Below, one piece after another: positions 17,617 through 25,978 of a stretch of 64,000 bases of DNA. The DNA comes from Tenericutes bacterium MZ-XQ (GTDB lineage Bacteria > Bacillota_I > Bacilli_A > Acholeplasmatales > Acholeplasmataceae). Every line of letters starts with the position of its first letter. Position 1 is the first letter of the stretch. Where the stretch lies: the NCBI GenBank assembly GCA_002838205.1, contig CP017950.1:2093200-2157199 (forward strand), given 5' to 3'. The notes under the pieces are model-generated. The model worked only from the letters and a program-made list of their open reading frames with translations. It made no database searches and was not told the origin of the DNA. The translations under genes were made by a program, and so were the position numbers.

Positions 17617-18753
17617 TTAGACGTATTGAATTTGTCCTAATATTTTATATGTTTTTGCACCAGTTGCTGATTTCACATTTGATGGAAGTTTGTGTAATGT
17701 TTGGTTCGCCAAAATAACAAATGCTAATGCTTCTTTATAGGAACTGCTATATCCTAAATCTTCAAGCATGATGACTTTTGTGTCTGGCATTTTTTTTGCT
17801 ATTTCGTTTCTTATAAAGTGATTGTATGCTCCACCACCACATAAAACAAGTTCATCCACTGGAGCTTGAATGAGTTTATGATAACTATCAACGATAGAAT
17901 CAACAGTAATCATAGATAACGTTTGAATAATATCTTCTTTAGGGTATGCTTTATACTTCTTAATCATTTTTAATGTATATTCTGATCCAAATATTTCTCT
18001 GCCTGTAGATTTTGGATAAATTTGATTAAAATATGGATGACGATAGATTTCATCATACATTTTTTCAATCAGCTTTCCTTTGGAAGCGATGATTCCATCT
18101 TTATCATATTCCAAATTATATAATACTTGACAAGCTTCATTGATCATCATATTTCCGGGGCCGCTGTCAAATGCAATCACATCATCAAGTGTACCGTTTT
18201 TCTTTAAATAGGTCATATTAGCTATACCACCAATATTATGAATCGATCTATTAATTATTTTGTCAGTAAATAGAATATAGTCTGCATATGGTACAAGTGG
18301 AGCACCTTGACCACCACTAGCGATATCAGCATTTCTAAAATTATAAACAACAGTTGTACTCGTCATATCAGCTATAATCGCCGCTTCTCCAAGTTGTAGA
18401 CTAGATCTATATGCTCCTTTTTCATCTTTCGCAATATGATAAATGGTTTGACCATGTGATGCGATAAAATCAATGTTATTCAAATCTATTTGATAGTCTT
18501 TTGCAAAATCTAAAACAGCTTGACCAAATACATAACCAAGCTCAACATTCAAACTAGATATGAGTTTTGAGGAGGATAATTTTTCATCCATTGCTTGATG
18601 GATTTGAGAGATAACATCTTCACTTAATGGATAAGTATTCTCATAAATAACTTTCACTTTTGTATCTAAAGATACACCTGATATTTCTGTTAATACAACA
18701 TCAATACCATCAAGTGATGTTCCACTCATCAATCCAATTGCCAATTTTTTCAT
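17617..18753 (-). CDS. anmK: Anhydro-N-acetylmuramic acid kinase
   Basis: 378 residues, the normal AnmK length. It opens with the nucleotide-binding signature GLMSGTSLDGID and carries ASHGQTIYH, LQLGEAAIIADMT, GGQGAPLVPYAD, NIGGIANMT and FDSGPGNMM. AnmK opens 1,6-anhydro-MurNAc and phosphorylates it to MurNAc-6-phosphate in the cytoplasm, feeding cell-wall sugars into catabolism. AAAGGTG precedes the start and a TATAAT -10 lies at 18774-18779. It is the first gene of the operon continuing through the GH4-like, GHL10, serine hydrolase and amidase genes. The next step, MurNAc-6-P etherase (murQ), is not in the window. Confidence 0.93.
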   Translation of the reverse strand: MKKLAIGLMSGTSLDGIDVVLTEISGVSLDTKVKVIYENTYPLSEDVISQIHQAMDEKLSSSKLISSLNVELGYVFGQAVLDFAKDYQIDLNNIDFIASHGQTIYHIAKDEKGAYRSSLQLGEAAIIADMTSTTVVYNFRNADIASGGQGAPLVPYADYILFTDKIINRSIHNIGGIANMTYLKKNGTLDDVIAFDSGPGNMMINEACQVLYNLEYDKDGIIASKGKLIEKMYDEIYRHPYFNQIYPKSTGREIFGSEYTLKMIKKYKAYPKEDIIQTLSMITVDSIVDSYHKLIQAPVDELVLCGGGAYNHFIRNEIAKKMPDTKVIMLEDLGYSSSYKEALAFVILANQTLHKLPSNVKSATGAKTYKILGQIQYV

Positions 18754-18860
18754 ATATACACCTTTCCACTATCATTATAATTCAAAATACATAGAAAAAA
18801 AGAAAGCGCTTCAGTTTAGGTTGTTTTTTTCAAGTTTAAAAAAAACAAGCACTCCCATGA

Positions 18861-18887
18861 AAAAAACATCTTCTATAAAGAAGATGC
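18861..18887 (-). terminator. Intrinsic terminator of the rpiR gene
   Basis: The hairpin CATCTTC/GAAGATG (stems 18867-18873 and 18880-18886) begins directly at the stop codon at 18888 and is followed on the minus strand by TTTTTT. It separates the regulator from the anmK operon. Confidence 0.85.
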
Positions 18888-19742
18888 TTATCGTTTAAAT
18901 TTTTTAAATGTTTTATACGTCATTTCTAATGTTCTAACAGACCTATCAATATCCACATATGCACATCTAGCAAATAATGCATCAACCATACACATCTGTG
19001 AAATTCTTGAAGTGGTTGCTGCACTTCTAAATTCTCCTTCAAGAGATGTAGTATATAGTACGACATCTGATAAATCAGCTAACATTGAACTGCCTATTTT
19101 TGTAATGCTAATAATTTTAGCTTTGTTTTCTCTTGCCAGTAACGCTGCACTTATGATTTCTTTAGTTTTTCCTGAGTTTGAAATAAAGATGATTACATCT
19201 TTTTGATTGATGAAAGTTGCATCAACCAACTGGTCATGTGATTCACCCTGTGCAATACAAAACTTATTAATTCTTCTAAGTTTCATTTCCAAGTCTTTGC
19301 ATACCAAATAAGATGATCCTTTACCAAAGATTAAAATCTTTCTTGCGCTCATGATAATTTCAGCTGCTTTAGTAACAGTTTCTTCATCATATAGTTTAAG
19401 TGTATCTTCTAAGACTTTAATATTGTTTTCTATTGCAGATTGTCCACAATGAGAATCTTTGGTTAAAATAACATCTGTATATTCTTTGTTTTCAGGCACT
19501 TCAACTTTAGCATTCGCAAGGATGAAATCGATTTTAAAATCTTTAAATCCTTTATAGCCTAATTTCTTACACATTCTTACAACAGATGCAGGAGATGTAT
19601 AAGCAGCCTCAGCTATTTTTTCAACGCTAAAATCTTTTAGTATAGCCTTATTCTCTATTAAATAATCTAAGACTGCGCGTTCAGCCATGCTTAAGTCTTC
19701 TTTATATTTAAGCATATTTAACATGACACTAATATCAATCAC
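18888..19742 (-). CDS. RpiR-family transcriptional regulator (MurR-like)
   Basis: 284 residues with an N-terminal helix-turn-helix (about 20-75, FSVEKIAEAAYTSPASVVR) and a C-terminal SIS sugar-phosphate domain (about 115-255, ILIFGKGSSYLVCKDLE and IFISNSGKTKEI). This is the RpiR/MurR layout; MurR represses MurNAc genes and responds to MurNAc-6-P. Here it lies directly before anmK, with its own promoter and terminator. The frame opens with GTG at 19740-19742; ATG at 19722-19724 is an alternative start, since TGAGGTGA is not ideally spaced for either. A palindrome in its leader (19758-19775) is probably its operator. The effector is inferred. Confidence 0.85.
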   Translation of the reverse strand: MIDISVMLNMLKYKEDLSMAERAVLDYLIENKAILKDFSVEKIAEAAYTSPASVVRMCKKLGYKGFKDFKIDFILANAKVEVPENKEYTDVILTKDSHCGQSAIENNIKVLEDTLKLYDEETVTKAAEIIMSARKILIFGKGSSYLVCKDLEMKLRRINKFCIAQGESHDQLVDATFINQKDVIIFISNSGKTKEIISAALLARENKAKIISITKIGSSMLADLSDVVLYTTSLEGEFRSAATTSRISQMCMVDALFARCAYVDIDRSVRTLEMTYKTFKKFKR

Positions 19743-19757
19743 CTCAGGTTATTTATT

Positions 19758-19775
19758 CACTTACACATGTAAGTG
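19758..19775 (-). promoter_or_regulatory. Palindromic operator candidate in the rpiR leader
   Basis: CACTTACACATGTAAGTG is a near-perfect inverted repeat just downstream of the rpiR promoter -10, in a roadblock position. Related ACATGT palindromes occur in front of the ROK kinase operon and the binding-protein gene at 3653, suggesting one regulon. Autoregulation by the RpiR protein is inferred. Confidence 0.5.
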
Positions 19776-19789
19776 TTTTCACAAATTAT

Positions 19790-19818
19790 ATTATACCATT
19801 TAATTTGTTTTTTTGAAA
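19790..19818 (-). promoter_or_regulatory. rpiR promoter
   Basis: The minus strand shows TTTCAA (19813-19818), 17 bp, TATAAT (19790-19795). The -10 is perfect and the -35 weak. The palindrome at 19758-19775 lies about 15-30 bp downstream. Confidence 0.55.
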
Positions 19819-19865
19819 CTCATATTTATTTAGTATAACCCAAAATGAAAGTATCTATAATTATT

Positions 19866-21263
19866 CTAAATGACTTTCCCAGGATTCAGGATATGTTTTG
19901 GATCAAAGCTCTCTTTGATTCCTTTCATGATCTTTAGTTGTTTTTCGCCCAGCAAATCTTTCATATAAGATTTTTTAGCAAAACCTATACCATGTTCACC
20001 AGAAACCAAACCACCATAACTAAATGCTTTTTGATACATTAAATGAAAGCCTTTATCAATTTTTTCCTTCCATATCTTTTCATCCATTGAATCTTTACAG
20101 AAATAGATATGTAGATTACCATCACCAACATGACCAAAATAAGGAATTCTAATATCTAATGCTTCTGATAATTCTCTAACATATGTTAAAAACTCAGAAA
20201 TATTAGATCTTGGGAGTACAACATCACATTCATCAATAGCATCTGATGAAGATTTGATGGCTTCTAAAAATCCACCTCTTACATTCCAAACACTACTTCT
20301 TCTCTCTTCAGTATCCACTAAAAATACATCAATGGCATTATATTTTTCTAAACACAGCTTACTCGCTTTTTCAATATCTTCATCAATCGCTTTTTCATTA
20401 TTACCGTCATAACTTAAAAGTAAGTAAGCTTCAAAATTATTATGAGGTATTTTTTTACCTAAAAACTCTTCGCTGTATTGCAATGATTGTTTTTCTAAGA
20501 ACTCTACAGCAACCGGAAGTACATGCTCCATAATTAACTTAGGTGCAGCTGCAATCGCATCTTCTCTATTGATAAATGGTACGAGTAAGCTTACTGTCTT
20601 CAGTGGTTTTGGAATCAGTTTTAAAGTTGCTTCTACAATGATGGCTAACGTTCCTTCGCTACCTATGATTAAATCCTTTAATCCATAACCAGTAGAATTT
20701 TTAACAACTTTTCCACCAAATTTTTCGATTGACCCATCCGGTAGTACAACTTCTAAACCGCGAACCCAATCTCTAGTTACTCCATATTTGATTGCTCTCA
20801 TCCCACCAGCATTTGTAGAAATATTCCCACCAATTGTTGCTGTCTTTTCACCTGGATCTGGTGCGTAGAACAATCCTTCTTTTTCTACATGTTCGTAAAT
20901 ATCTAAAAGTAAAACTCCTGGTTCAACTCTCAGAGTTAAGTTTGTTTTATCTAACTCAATGATTCTATTCATTCTAGATGTATCAAGTAAAATACCACCA
21001 TAAATAGGTACACATGCCCCCACCAAACCAGTACCTGCACCTCTTACTGTTACAGGAATGTTTTGTTCGTATGCATATGCCATGATATGAGATATCTCTT
21101 CTTTTGAAGTTACCAGGATATGCACATCAGGATATGCACTTACAGTTCCTAGTTCATCGTGTGAAAAATCTTTTTCAATATCTTCTTTAACAAAGAATCT
21201 TTCTTGATCTACAAAAGATGATAATATCTTGATGTCTTTTTCATCTATTTTTTTATAGGTCAT
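19866..21263 (-). CDS. FAD-linked oxidase, D-lactate dehydrogenase/GlcD type (LctD-like)
   Basis: 465 residues of the FAD-dependent 2-hydroxyacid dehydrogenase family. The PCMH FAD domain spans about 30-220 (GAGTGLVGACVPIYGG, IGGNISTNAGG, VTRDWVRGLEV). The C-terminal substrate domain has FGHVGDGNLHIYF and SGEHGIGFAKK. The ATG follows GGAGG with 7-base spacing and overlaps the etfA stop by 4 bases. The order etfB-etfA-dehydrogenase matches the electron-confurcating lactate dehydrogenase LctBCD of Acetobacterium, so lactate oxidation to pyruvate with EtfAB as partner is the likely role. Glycolate or another 2-hydroxyacid cannot be excluded. The position before rpiR-anmK fits D-lactate coming from MurNAc. 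Confidence 0.85.
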   Translation of the reverse strand: MTYKKIDEKDIKILSSFVDQERFFVKEDIEKDFSHDELGTVSAYPDVHILVTSKEEISHIMAYAYEQNIPVTVRGAGTGLVGACVPIYGGILLDTSRMNRIIELDKTNLTLRVEPGVLLLDIYEHVEKEGLFYAPDPGEKTATIGGNISTNAGGMRAIKYGVTRDWVRGLEVVLPDGSIEKFGGKVVKNSTGYGLKDLIIGSEGTLAIIVEATLKLIPKPLKTVSLLVPFINREDAIAAAPKLIMEHVLPVAVEFLEKQSLQYSEEFLGKKIPHNNFEAYLLLSYDGNNEKAIDEDIEKASKLCLEKYNAIDVFLVDTEERRSSVWNVRGGFLEAIKSSSDAIDECDVVLPRSNISEFLTYVRELSEALDIRIPYFGHVGDGNLHIYFCKDSMDEKIWKEKIDKGFHLMYQKAFSYGGLVSGEHGIGFAKKSYMKDLLGEKQLKIMKGIKESFDPKHILNPGKVI

Positions 21264-22459
21264 CTTTTAGCCTCCAATATTTGATCTACCATTTTATTTA
21301 GTTCTGGTAATACTTCATAAACATCACCGACAATTGCATAATGGCTTATATCAAATAGTTTATTATGTTTATCCTTATTAACGCTAATGATAAGCTCACT
21401 ATCTTTCATACCTTCAATAAATTGTACTGCTCCACTAATGCCTAGATTGATAATTAATTTTGGCTTCACCGTTCTTCCGCTAAGCCCAATTTGTTTTTTC
21501 GCATCGAACCATCCATTTTCTATTAAAGGTCTTGTACATGCGATTTCCGCGTTTAATTTTTTTCTAAGTGGTTCGATCAAATCTAAGTCTTTCTGTTTTT
21601 TAAATGCTCGACCTACTGCGATAATGACTTCGGCATCACTGATGTCATCAACCTTAGGTTTTGGATAGTGGTCTAAAATATTTATTGTTGTTTCTTTAGA
21701 AATTTCACTTACATTTTCATAAATAATTTCACCAAAAGGTTTTACCTTTTCAGGTTTATCAAACATTTTATATCTAATGGTTGCCATTTGTGGACGATCG
21801 TTTGGTGTATGGATTTTAGCCATGATATTTCCACCAAAAGCTGGTCTGATTTGTAGTAAGTCTTTACCTTCAGTCATATCTAACATCGTACAATCTGCAG
21901 TTAAACCAGTTTTTAATCTAGCTGCAACTTTAGGAGCAAAACTTCTTCCCATTGGTGTACCACCATATAAAAACACGTTATTTTTATGTTTATTAAAGAA
22001 CGCTTCAACAACATTCGTATAAAGTTCTACATTAAAATCCTTAAAGGAATGATCTTCGTAAACAAATACTTTATCAACACCATAAGTTAATGTTTCTTCA
22101 GCAATATGTTCTACATCATCACCAATGATGAGTGCATAGACTTTTTCATTGCTTTTCTCGGCAAGTTCTTTTGCTTTACCAATGAGTTCGAAACTTACAG
22201 GGTGCGCAACATTGTGATGTTGTTCAACGAACACAACAATACCGTTATATAGACTCTTATCAATTTTAGGTTTTGGATTATCAATAAGTTCACATACACC
22301 ATCAGGTCCTTTTTTAACACACATCTTACAAATCCTGCAAGATGCGTTAATTGATAAATATGCATCTTGATACTCGAATGCATTAAAAGGACACATGTCA
22401 ATGAGTTTATCTGCAATTTCTTTAGTGACTTTGTCTTGATTTACTTTTATATATGCCAT
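21260..22459 (-). CDS. etfA: Electron transfer flavoprotein alpha subunit with N-terminal ferredoxin-like domain
   Basis: 399 residues from ATG 22457-22459, 6 bases after AGGTGA; an in-frame TTG upstream is too close. The first 60 residues hold a single [4Fe-4S]-type Cys set (CPF at 22, then C-RI-C-KM-C at 42-48). This kind of extension is found on the EtfA of electron-confurcating LDH/Etf complexes. The ETF alpha domain follows (VYALIIGDDVE, FLYGGTPMGRSFAPKVAARL, TADCTMLD), then the FAD domain (GRTVKPKLIINLGISGAVQF). It should carry electrons between the FAD dehydrogenase encoded downstream and NAD/ferredoxin. It starts 10 bases after etfB. Confidence 0.88.
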   Translation of the reverse strand: MAYIKVNQDKVTKEIADKLIDMCPFNAFEYQDAYLSINASCRICKMCVKKGPDGVCELIDNPKPKIDKSLYNGIVVFVEQHHNVAHPVSFELIGKAKELAEKSNEKVYALIIGDDVEHIAEETLTYGVDKVFVYEDHSFKDFNVELYTNVVEAFFNKHKNNVFLYGGTPMGRSFAPKVAARLKTGLTADCTMLDMTEGKDLLQIRPAFGGNIMAKIHTPNDRPQMATIRYKMFDKPEKVKPFGEIIYENVSEISKETTINILDHYPKPKVDDISDAEVIIAVGRAFKKQKDLDLIEPLRKKLNAEIACTRPLIENGWFDAKKQIGLSGRTVKPKLIINLGISGAVQFIEGMKDSELIISVNKDKHNKLFDISHYAIVGDVYEVLPELNKMVDQILEAKR

Positions 22460-22469
22460 AAACAATCAC

Positions 22470-23261
22470 CTACACAAATTTGCTTTCTTTTAAAATATCA
22501 TACATTGCTTTTGATAAGACTTTACTTGATCCTTCGATAAGTTTTGATGCCATCTTTTTATTTGGAGGGAATATTTCTTCAACTTGTGTTGGAGAACCAC
22601 TTAATCCATAATGCTCAGGATCTTGATCTTCTAGATGTTTTAATGAGATCATGGGAATTTGATATCCAATAAATTTTTCCTTTCGTCTAAACGACGGAAG
22701 TCTAGGTACATAACTATCTTTTTCAACTGTAATCAAACAAGGAAATTTCACTTCGATTTTCTCATCATATAAATCATACCCACTAATAACGATCACTGAA
22801 TCCTTTTTAACCTCAACGATTTGTTTGATATAAGGGACGTGAGGAATACCTAAAAATTCAGCAATTTCAGGCCCTACTTGTGCAGTATCACCGTCTGTAG
22901 TTTGTTTCCCACAAACAATCAAATCATAATCATCAATATGTCTAATCAATTGACTCAGTGTATAAGAAGTCGCAAGCACATCAGCGCCAGCAAATCTTCT
23001 ATCAGAAATTAAAGTTGCCTCATCAGCACCCATATATAAAGCTTCGCTTAAAACACTGGTTGCGCTTGGCGGCCCCATCGTAATTGCATGTACTGATACA
23101 TCATCTTTCATTTCTTTAACTTTAAAAGATGCCTCTAGTGCATATAAATCATATGGATTCATTTTTACATTATTGCCGTCTCTTATGAGCACTCCTGTTT
23201 TAGGATCAACTTCAACCTGTGATGAAGCTGGCACTTGTTTAATACATGTTATTATCTTCAA
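22470..23261 (-). CDS. etfB: Electron transfer flavoprotein beta subunit
   Basis: 263 residues. The start is set at TTG 23259-23261 because GAGGTG lies 6 bases upstream and the protein then begins with the family's usual KIITCIKQVP; the ATG seven codons upstream has no ribosome site. Family blocks are NPYDLYALE, AITMGPPSA, ALYMGADEATLISD, CGKQTTDGDTAQVGPEIAEFL and CLITVEKD. It forms the heterodimer with EtfA and carries the AMP or electron-bifurcating FAD site. It is the first gene of the etfB-etfA-lctD operon, behind the terminator of the phosphodiester glycosidase gene. Confidence 0.9.
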   Translation of the reverse strand: MKIITCIKQVPASSQVEVDPKTGVLIRDGNNVKMNPYDLYALEASFKVKEMKDDVSVHAITMGPPSATSVLSEALYMGADEATLISDRRFAGADVLATSYTLSQLIRHIDDYDLIVCGKQTTDGDTAQVGPEIAEFLGIPHVPYIKQIVEVKKDSVIVISGYDLYDEKIEVKFPCLITVEKDSYVPRLPSFRRKEKFIGYQIPMISLKHLEDQDPEHYGLSGSPTQVEEIFPPNKKMASKLIEGSSKVLSKAMYDILKESKFV

Positions 23262-23316
23262 AATTAACACCTCTACATTCAATTCTACATTAATAACATA
23301 TCATAGATATGTAAAA

Positions 23317-23348
23317 CAAAAAAGAACATACGTCATTAGACATATGTT
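23317..23348 (-). terminator. Intrinsic terminator between the phosphodiester glycosidase gene and etfB
   Basis: A 10-bp stem (AACATATGTC with GACGTATGTT, one T-G pair, loop TAAT) is followed on the minus strand by CTTTTTTG. It lies 33 bases after the stop at 23381 and ends the lipoprotein-glycosidase operon. Confidence 0.8.
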
Positions 23349-23380
23349 TTTTTCATGATTAGGAAAATATATTCATTTTT

Positions 23381-24964
23381 TTAATCATTAATTGATGATT
23401 TTGTATAATCTTTAATCATATCAATGAGTAAGCTAATATCGTTAGGATAAACTTGATAAAGAAATGAGGTTGTGTAATCTGATGATTTATAGTCTACTCC
23501 ACCTTTAGCCCTAACTGTGATCTCATGAATTCCAACATCTAGATCAAGTAACAACTCGTTATCATCAACAATGGTTTCAACACCATTGATCAAAACACTA
23601 TAGGATATACTTCCTGGAACTTCGTTAAATCTCAACACATTTTGATCATCAACATAAATGTTCGTTGGTTGTGCAAGTTGATCTCTTAAATCTGGCCAAG
23701 TAGGAATTGGATCTGGGACAGGTTTATGCTCACCTTTGACTATAAACACACCATTACTAATACTTCTGAGTCTACCATCTGATGGTGTATTTAAAATCAA
23801 ATAACCACCATTTTCAAAGTCTTTTAATGTCATGGTTGAAGATCCACCACCATCTAAATTATATGCTTGATCTGCGCCAAAGTATGCCATAACTTCTCCC
23901 ATTTCACGTAAAGTTACACCATCCATCATCATTGGCATATTTCTTCCATCAACAACAACAAAGAATACTGTTCCATCATCTTTAACACCTACTGCTGTAC
24001 GTGGTGCTCTATAGTTCCATGCAGCTCCTGCATTTAGAGTTGCATTTGGTTGTCCATCGATAACAAGTGGTTGTTGATCAGAGCCAAGAGCGAATCTAAC
24101 ATTTTCAAAATCGCCAATTACATCTTGTTGTATCACTACAACATCTGTTTCAGTAATTAAATCATCGTTATTAAAATCTTTACCCGCAATAACAAATTGG
24201 TTCTCCAAAATATCATCTTGTGATGTTGTCTGTTTGTTTAGTACCCCTTTACAAAAATAACTACCGTTTGCTTCTGTGATTTTTGTATCGATACCATCTA
24301 AATAAACTTTATTGATATCCGCAGGTAATACGTTTAAATGATTATCAAAATAAACACTAATTTCTTCGTCATTTTGTGGATTGCTATTAATTCTGTTTAC
24401 TTTAATTTTATTTTTAAGCTGCCCTTCATCATTGAAAACTAACAACTCATAACCATCAAACTGTGGTACTCCATAAACTACATCGCCATCATCTTCAAAA
24501 CCAACAACTGGACGATTAGAATTTCCGCCAGCACCATATATAACTTCAAAGTTTCTCATATATACTGCAATTGGTCTTCCGGTATTATTAATGTCGTAAA
24601 AATCACCGTTAACACCACCTAAAACTTCAAAATGATCATATCTGTTGTGTACGTTTTCTACTAGTGCATGAATATTAAACATCCCCCACTTGCCATCAGC
24701 ATCTTGATGCGAGTAATAATTATCCCCAGTGACAATATTTAAAGCTGTATTGGTCTTTACGTTTGCGCCAATATAATTCATCACTTGATTAGATACTACA
24801 CCATCATAATCGATAGTCCCAGTAACTTTTGTATGTCTTACTCCTTCATTATATTCAGTATATTTTGTTGCTTCATTAACTCTAAAATAAGCATAAGTTG
24901 AAGGTGCTTCAAATGCTCCAAAAGCAAATACTGTAAGTAGTATAAATATCAATATCTTTTTCAT
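23381..24964 (-). CDS. Secreted phosphodiester glycosidase (NAGPA-domain) family protein
   Basis: 527 residues with a signal peptide (MKKILIFILLTVFAFGAF, cleavage near TYA). The NAGPA (PF09992-type) domain spans roughly 70-400, with GVNGDFYD, RTAVGVKDDGTVFFVVVDG and NLDGGGSSTM. The family includes enzymes that remove sugars attached through a phosphodiester bond; in Gram-positive relatives it has been linked to wall teichoic acid turnover. A small C-terminal Ig-like domain (about 435-500) follows a Pro-rich linker. The start has GGGAGGT, and it lies 13 bases after the DUF5011 lipoprotein, so the two are co-transcribed. Cleavage of GlcNAc-phosphate-decorated polymers is inferred from the neighbours. 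Confidence 0.8.
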   Translation of the reverse strand: MKKILIFILLTVFAFGAFEAPSTYAYFRVNEATKYTEYNEGVRHTKVTGTIDYDGVVSNQVMNYIGANVKTNTALNIVTGDNYYSHQDADGKWGMFNIHALVENVHNRYDHFEVLGGVNGDFYDINNTGRPIAVYMRNFEVIYGAGGNSNRPVVGFEDDGDVVYGVPQFDGYELLVFNDEGQLKNKIKVNRINSNPQNDEEISVYFDNHLNVLPADINKVYLDGIDTKITEANGSYFCKGVLNKQTTSQDDILENQFVIAGKDFNNDDLITETDVVVIQQDVIGDFENVRFALGSDQQPLVIDGQPNATLNAGAAWNYRAPRTAVGVKDDGTVFFVVVDGRNMPMMMDGVTLREMGEVMAYFGADQAYNLDGGGSSTMTLKDFENGGYLILNTPSDGRLRSISNGVFIVKGEHKPVPDPIPTWPDLRDQLAQPTNIYVDDQNVLRFNEVPGSISYSVLINGVETIVDDNELLLDLDVGIHEITVRAKGGVDYKSSDYTTSFLYQVYPNDISLLIDMIKDYTKSSIND

Positions 24965-24977
24965 ATTTTATACCTCC

Positions 24978-25868
24978 CTAGACTGTTGGTAATAGAAGTT
25001 CAACTTCATTAATCATACCAAATGTAAAAGTTAATTGATAAACCAAATCTCCTGATACTACATCAAATTTAAAATAATCTAGGACATCTTCATTAAGCCC
25101 TATTTTAAAGTTGTTTAATGCACCATTTGGGAAATAATCCTCTAACATACCTGATATACTTACTAGATGTTGACTACCTAATAAATAATAGTCACCCATC
25201 TTTGTAAACCATCTAGGATCTAAATCTTCATATATATTAAATCCATTGACTTCGTCAATAGACTCTAAGACAAAAACATCACCTTGCTTCATGTATGCAT
25301 TTATCCCCGTAGATGTTGTCTCATAATATGTAATATCATTTTCTCCCATTTCAAATAAAGCGATATTGTCATCAAAACTTAAAGTCATCTCATACGTATA
25401 CTCAATTGTATTTTCACTATAACTTATAACGACACCCATTTGATAATTGGTTAGACTTATCGTGTTATTAAGTGCAATTTTTATATCTTCTAGATCTTGA
25501 TCAATAACAACACAAACTCCGTCTTGTTCTTCCCTATTATCACCACATACCAAAGGTTCCTCTTCAACAGTTATCTCTCTAGTTACTGTTACTTCTTTGC
25601 CATCACTACCAGTAACTTTATAAGTCAATGTATAAGTACCAGCAACACTCGTATCGACTGCACCTTCAACCTCAATCTCAGATGCATCTATAAAACCATC
25701 TTCTGTATCAACAGCTGACACACCATCAAGTGGATCAAAATCAGATCCAAATGGAACTGTAATATCAGATACTCCTAAGAACGATGCTGTTTCTGTATCC
25801 GATCCTCTTTCACATCCAATGACAGATAAAACAATCATGATCATTAGACATACTTTAAATATTTTCAT
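24978..25868 (-). CDS. Lipoprotein with DUF5011 Ig-like domain and unknown C-terminal domain
   Basis: 296 residues: lipobox VIGC (Cys19), then one DUF5011-type Ig-like domain (about 28-105) nearly identical in its last strands to the first Ig domain of the binding protein at 1833-3653 (GTYTLTYKVTGSDG in both). A short Cys-containing linker (CGDNREEQDGVC) leads to an unrecognised domain (about 130-296) rich in beta strands, resembling the shape of LolA/LppX-like lipoproteins without clear motifs. It sits on the outer membrane face and is co-transcribed with the phosphodiester glycosidase. The DNA match to the other Ig domain suggests recent domain exchange. Confidence 0.75.
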   Translation of the reverse strand: MKIFKVCLMIMIVLSVIGCERGSDTETASFLGVSDITVPFGSDFDPLDGVSAVDTEDGFIDASEIEVEGAVDTSVAGTYTLTYKVTGSDGKEVTVTREITVEEEPLVCGDNREEQDGVCVVIDQDLEDIKIALNNTISLTNYQMGVVISYSENTIEYTYEMTLSFDDNIALFEMGENDITYYETTSTGINAYMKQGDVFVLESIDEVNGFNIYEDLDPRWFTKMGDYYLLGSQHLVSISGMLEDYFPNGALNNFKIGLNEDVLDYFKFDVVSGDLVYQLTFTFGMINEVELLLPTV

Positions 25869-25942
25869 ATAACTCCCTCTTTCACTTTTTTAGTGTATAA
25901 TTTCATTCTATATCTTCTATTGTGAAAATAATTTTTAATACC

Positions 25943-25971
25943 TAAAAAAAGAACCGTTTCTAATGAAACGG
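25943..25971 (-). terminator. Intrinsic terminator of the ROK-PIG-L operon
   Basis: The hairpin CCGTTTC-ATTA-GAAACGG (25954-25971) followed by TTCTTTTTTT on the minus strand starts 8 bases after the stop at 25979. Confidence 0.85.
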
Positions 25972-25978
25972 CGCTATT

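Noticed and set aside
18800..18813. GAAAGCGCTT before anmK as a cre site
   Set aside because: Only the left half fits; one base is missing in the right half and four positions mismatch. Left as a weak possibility.
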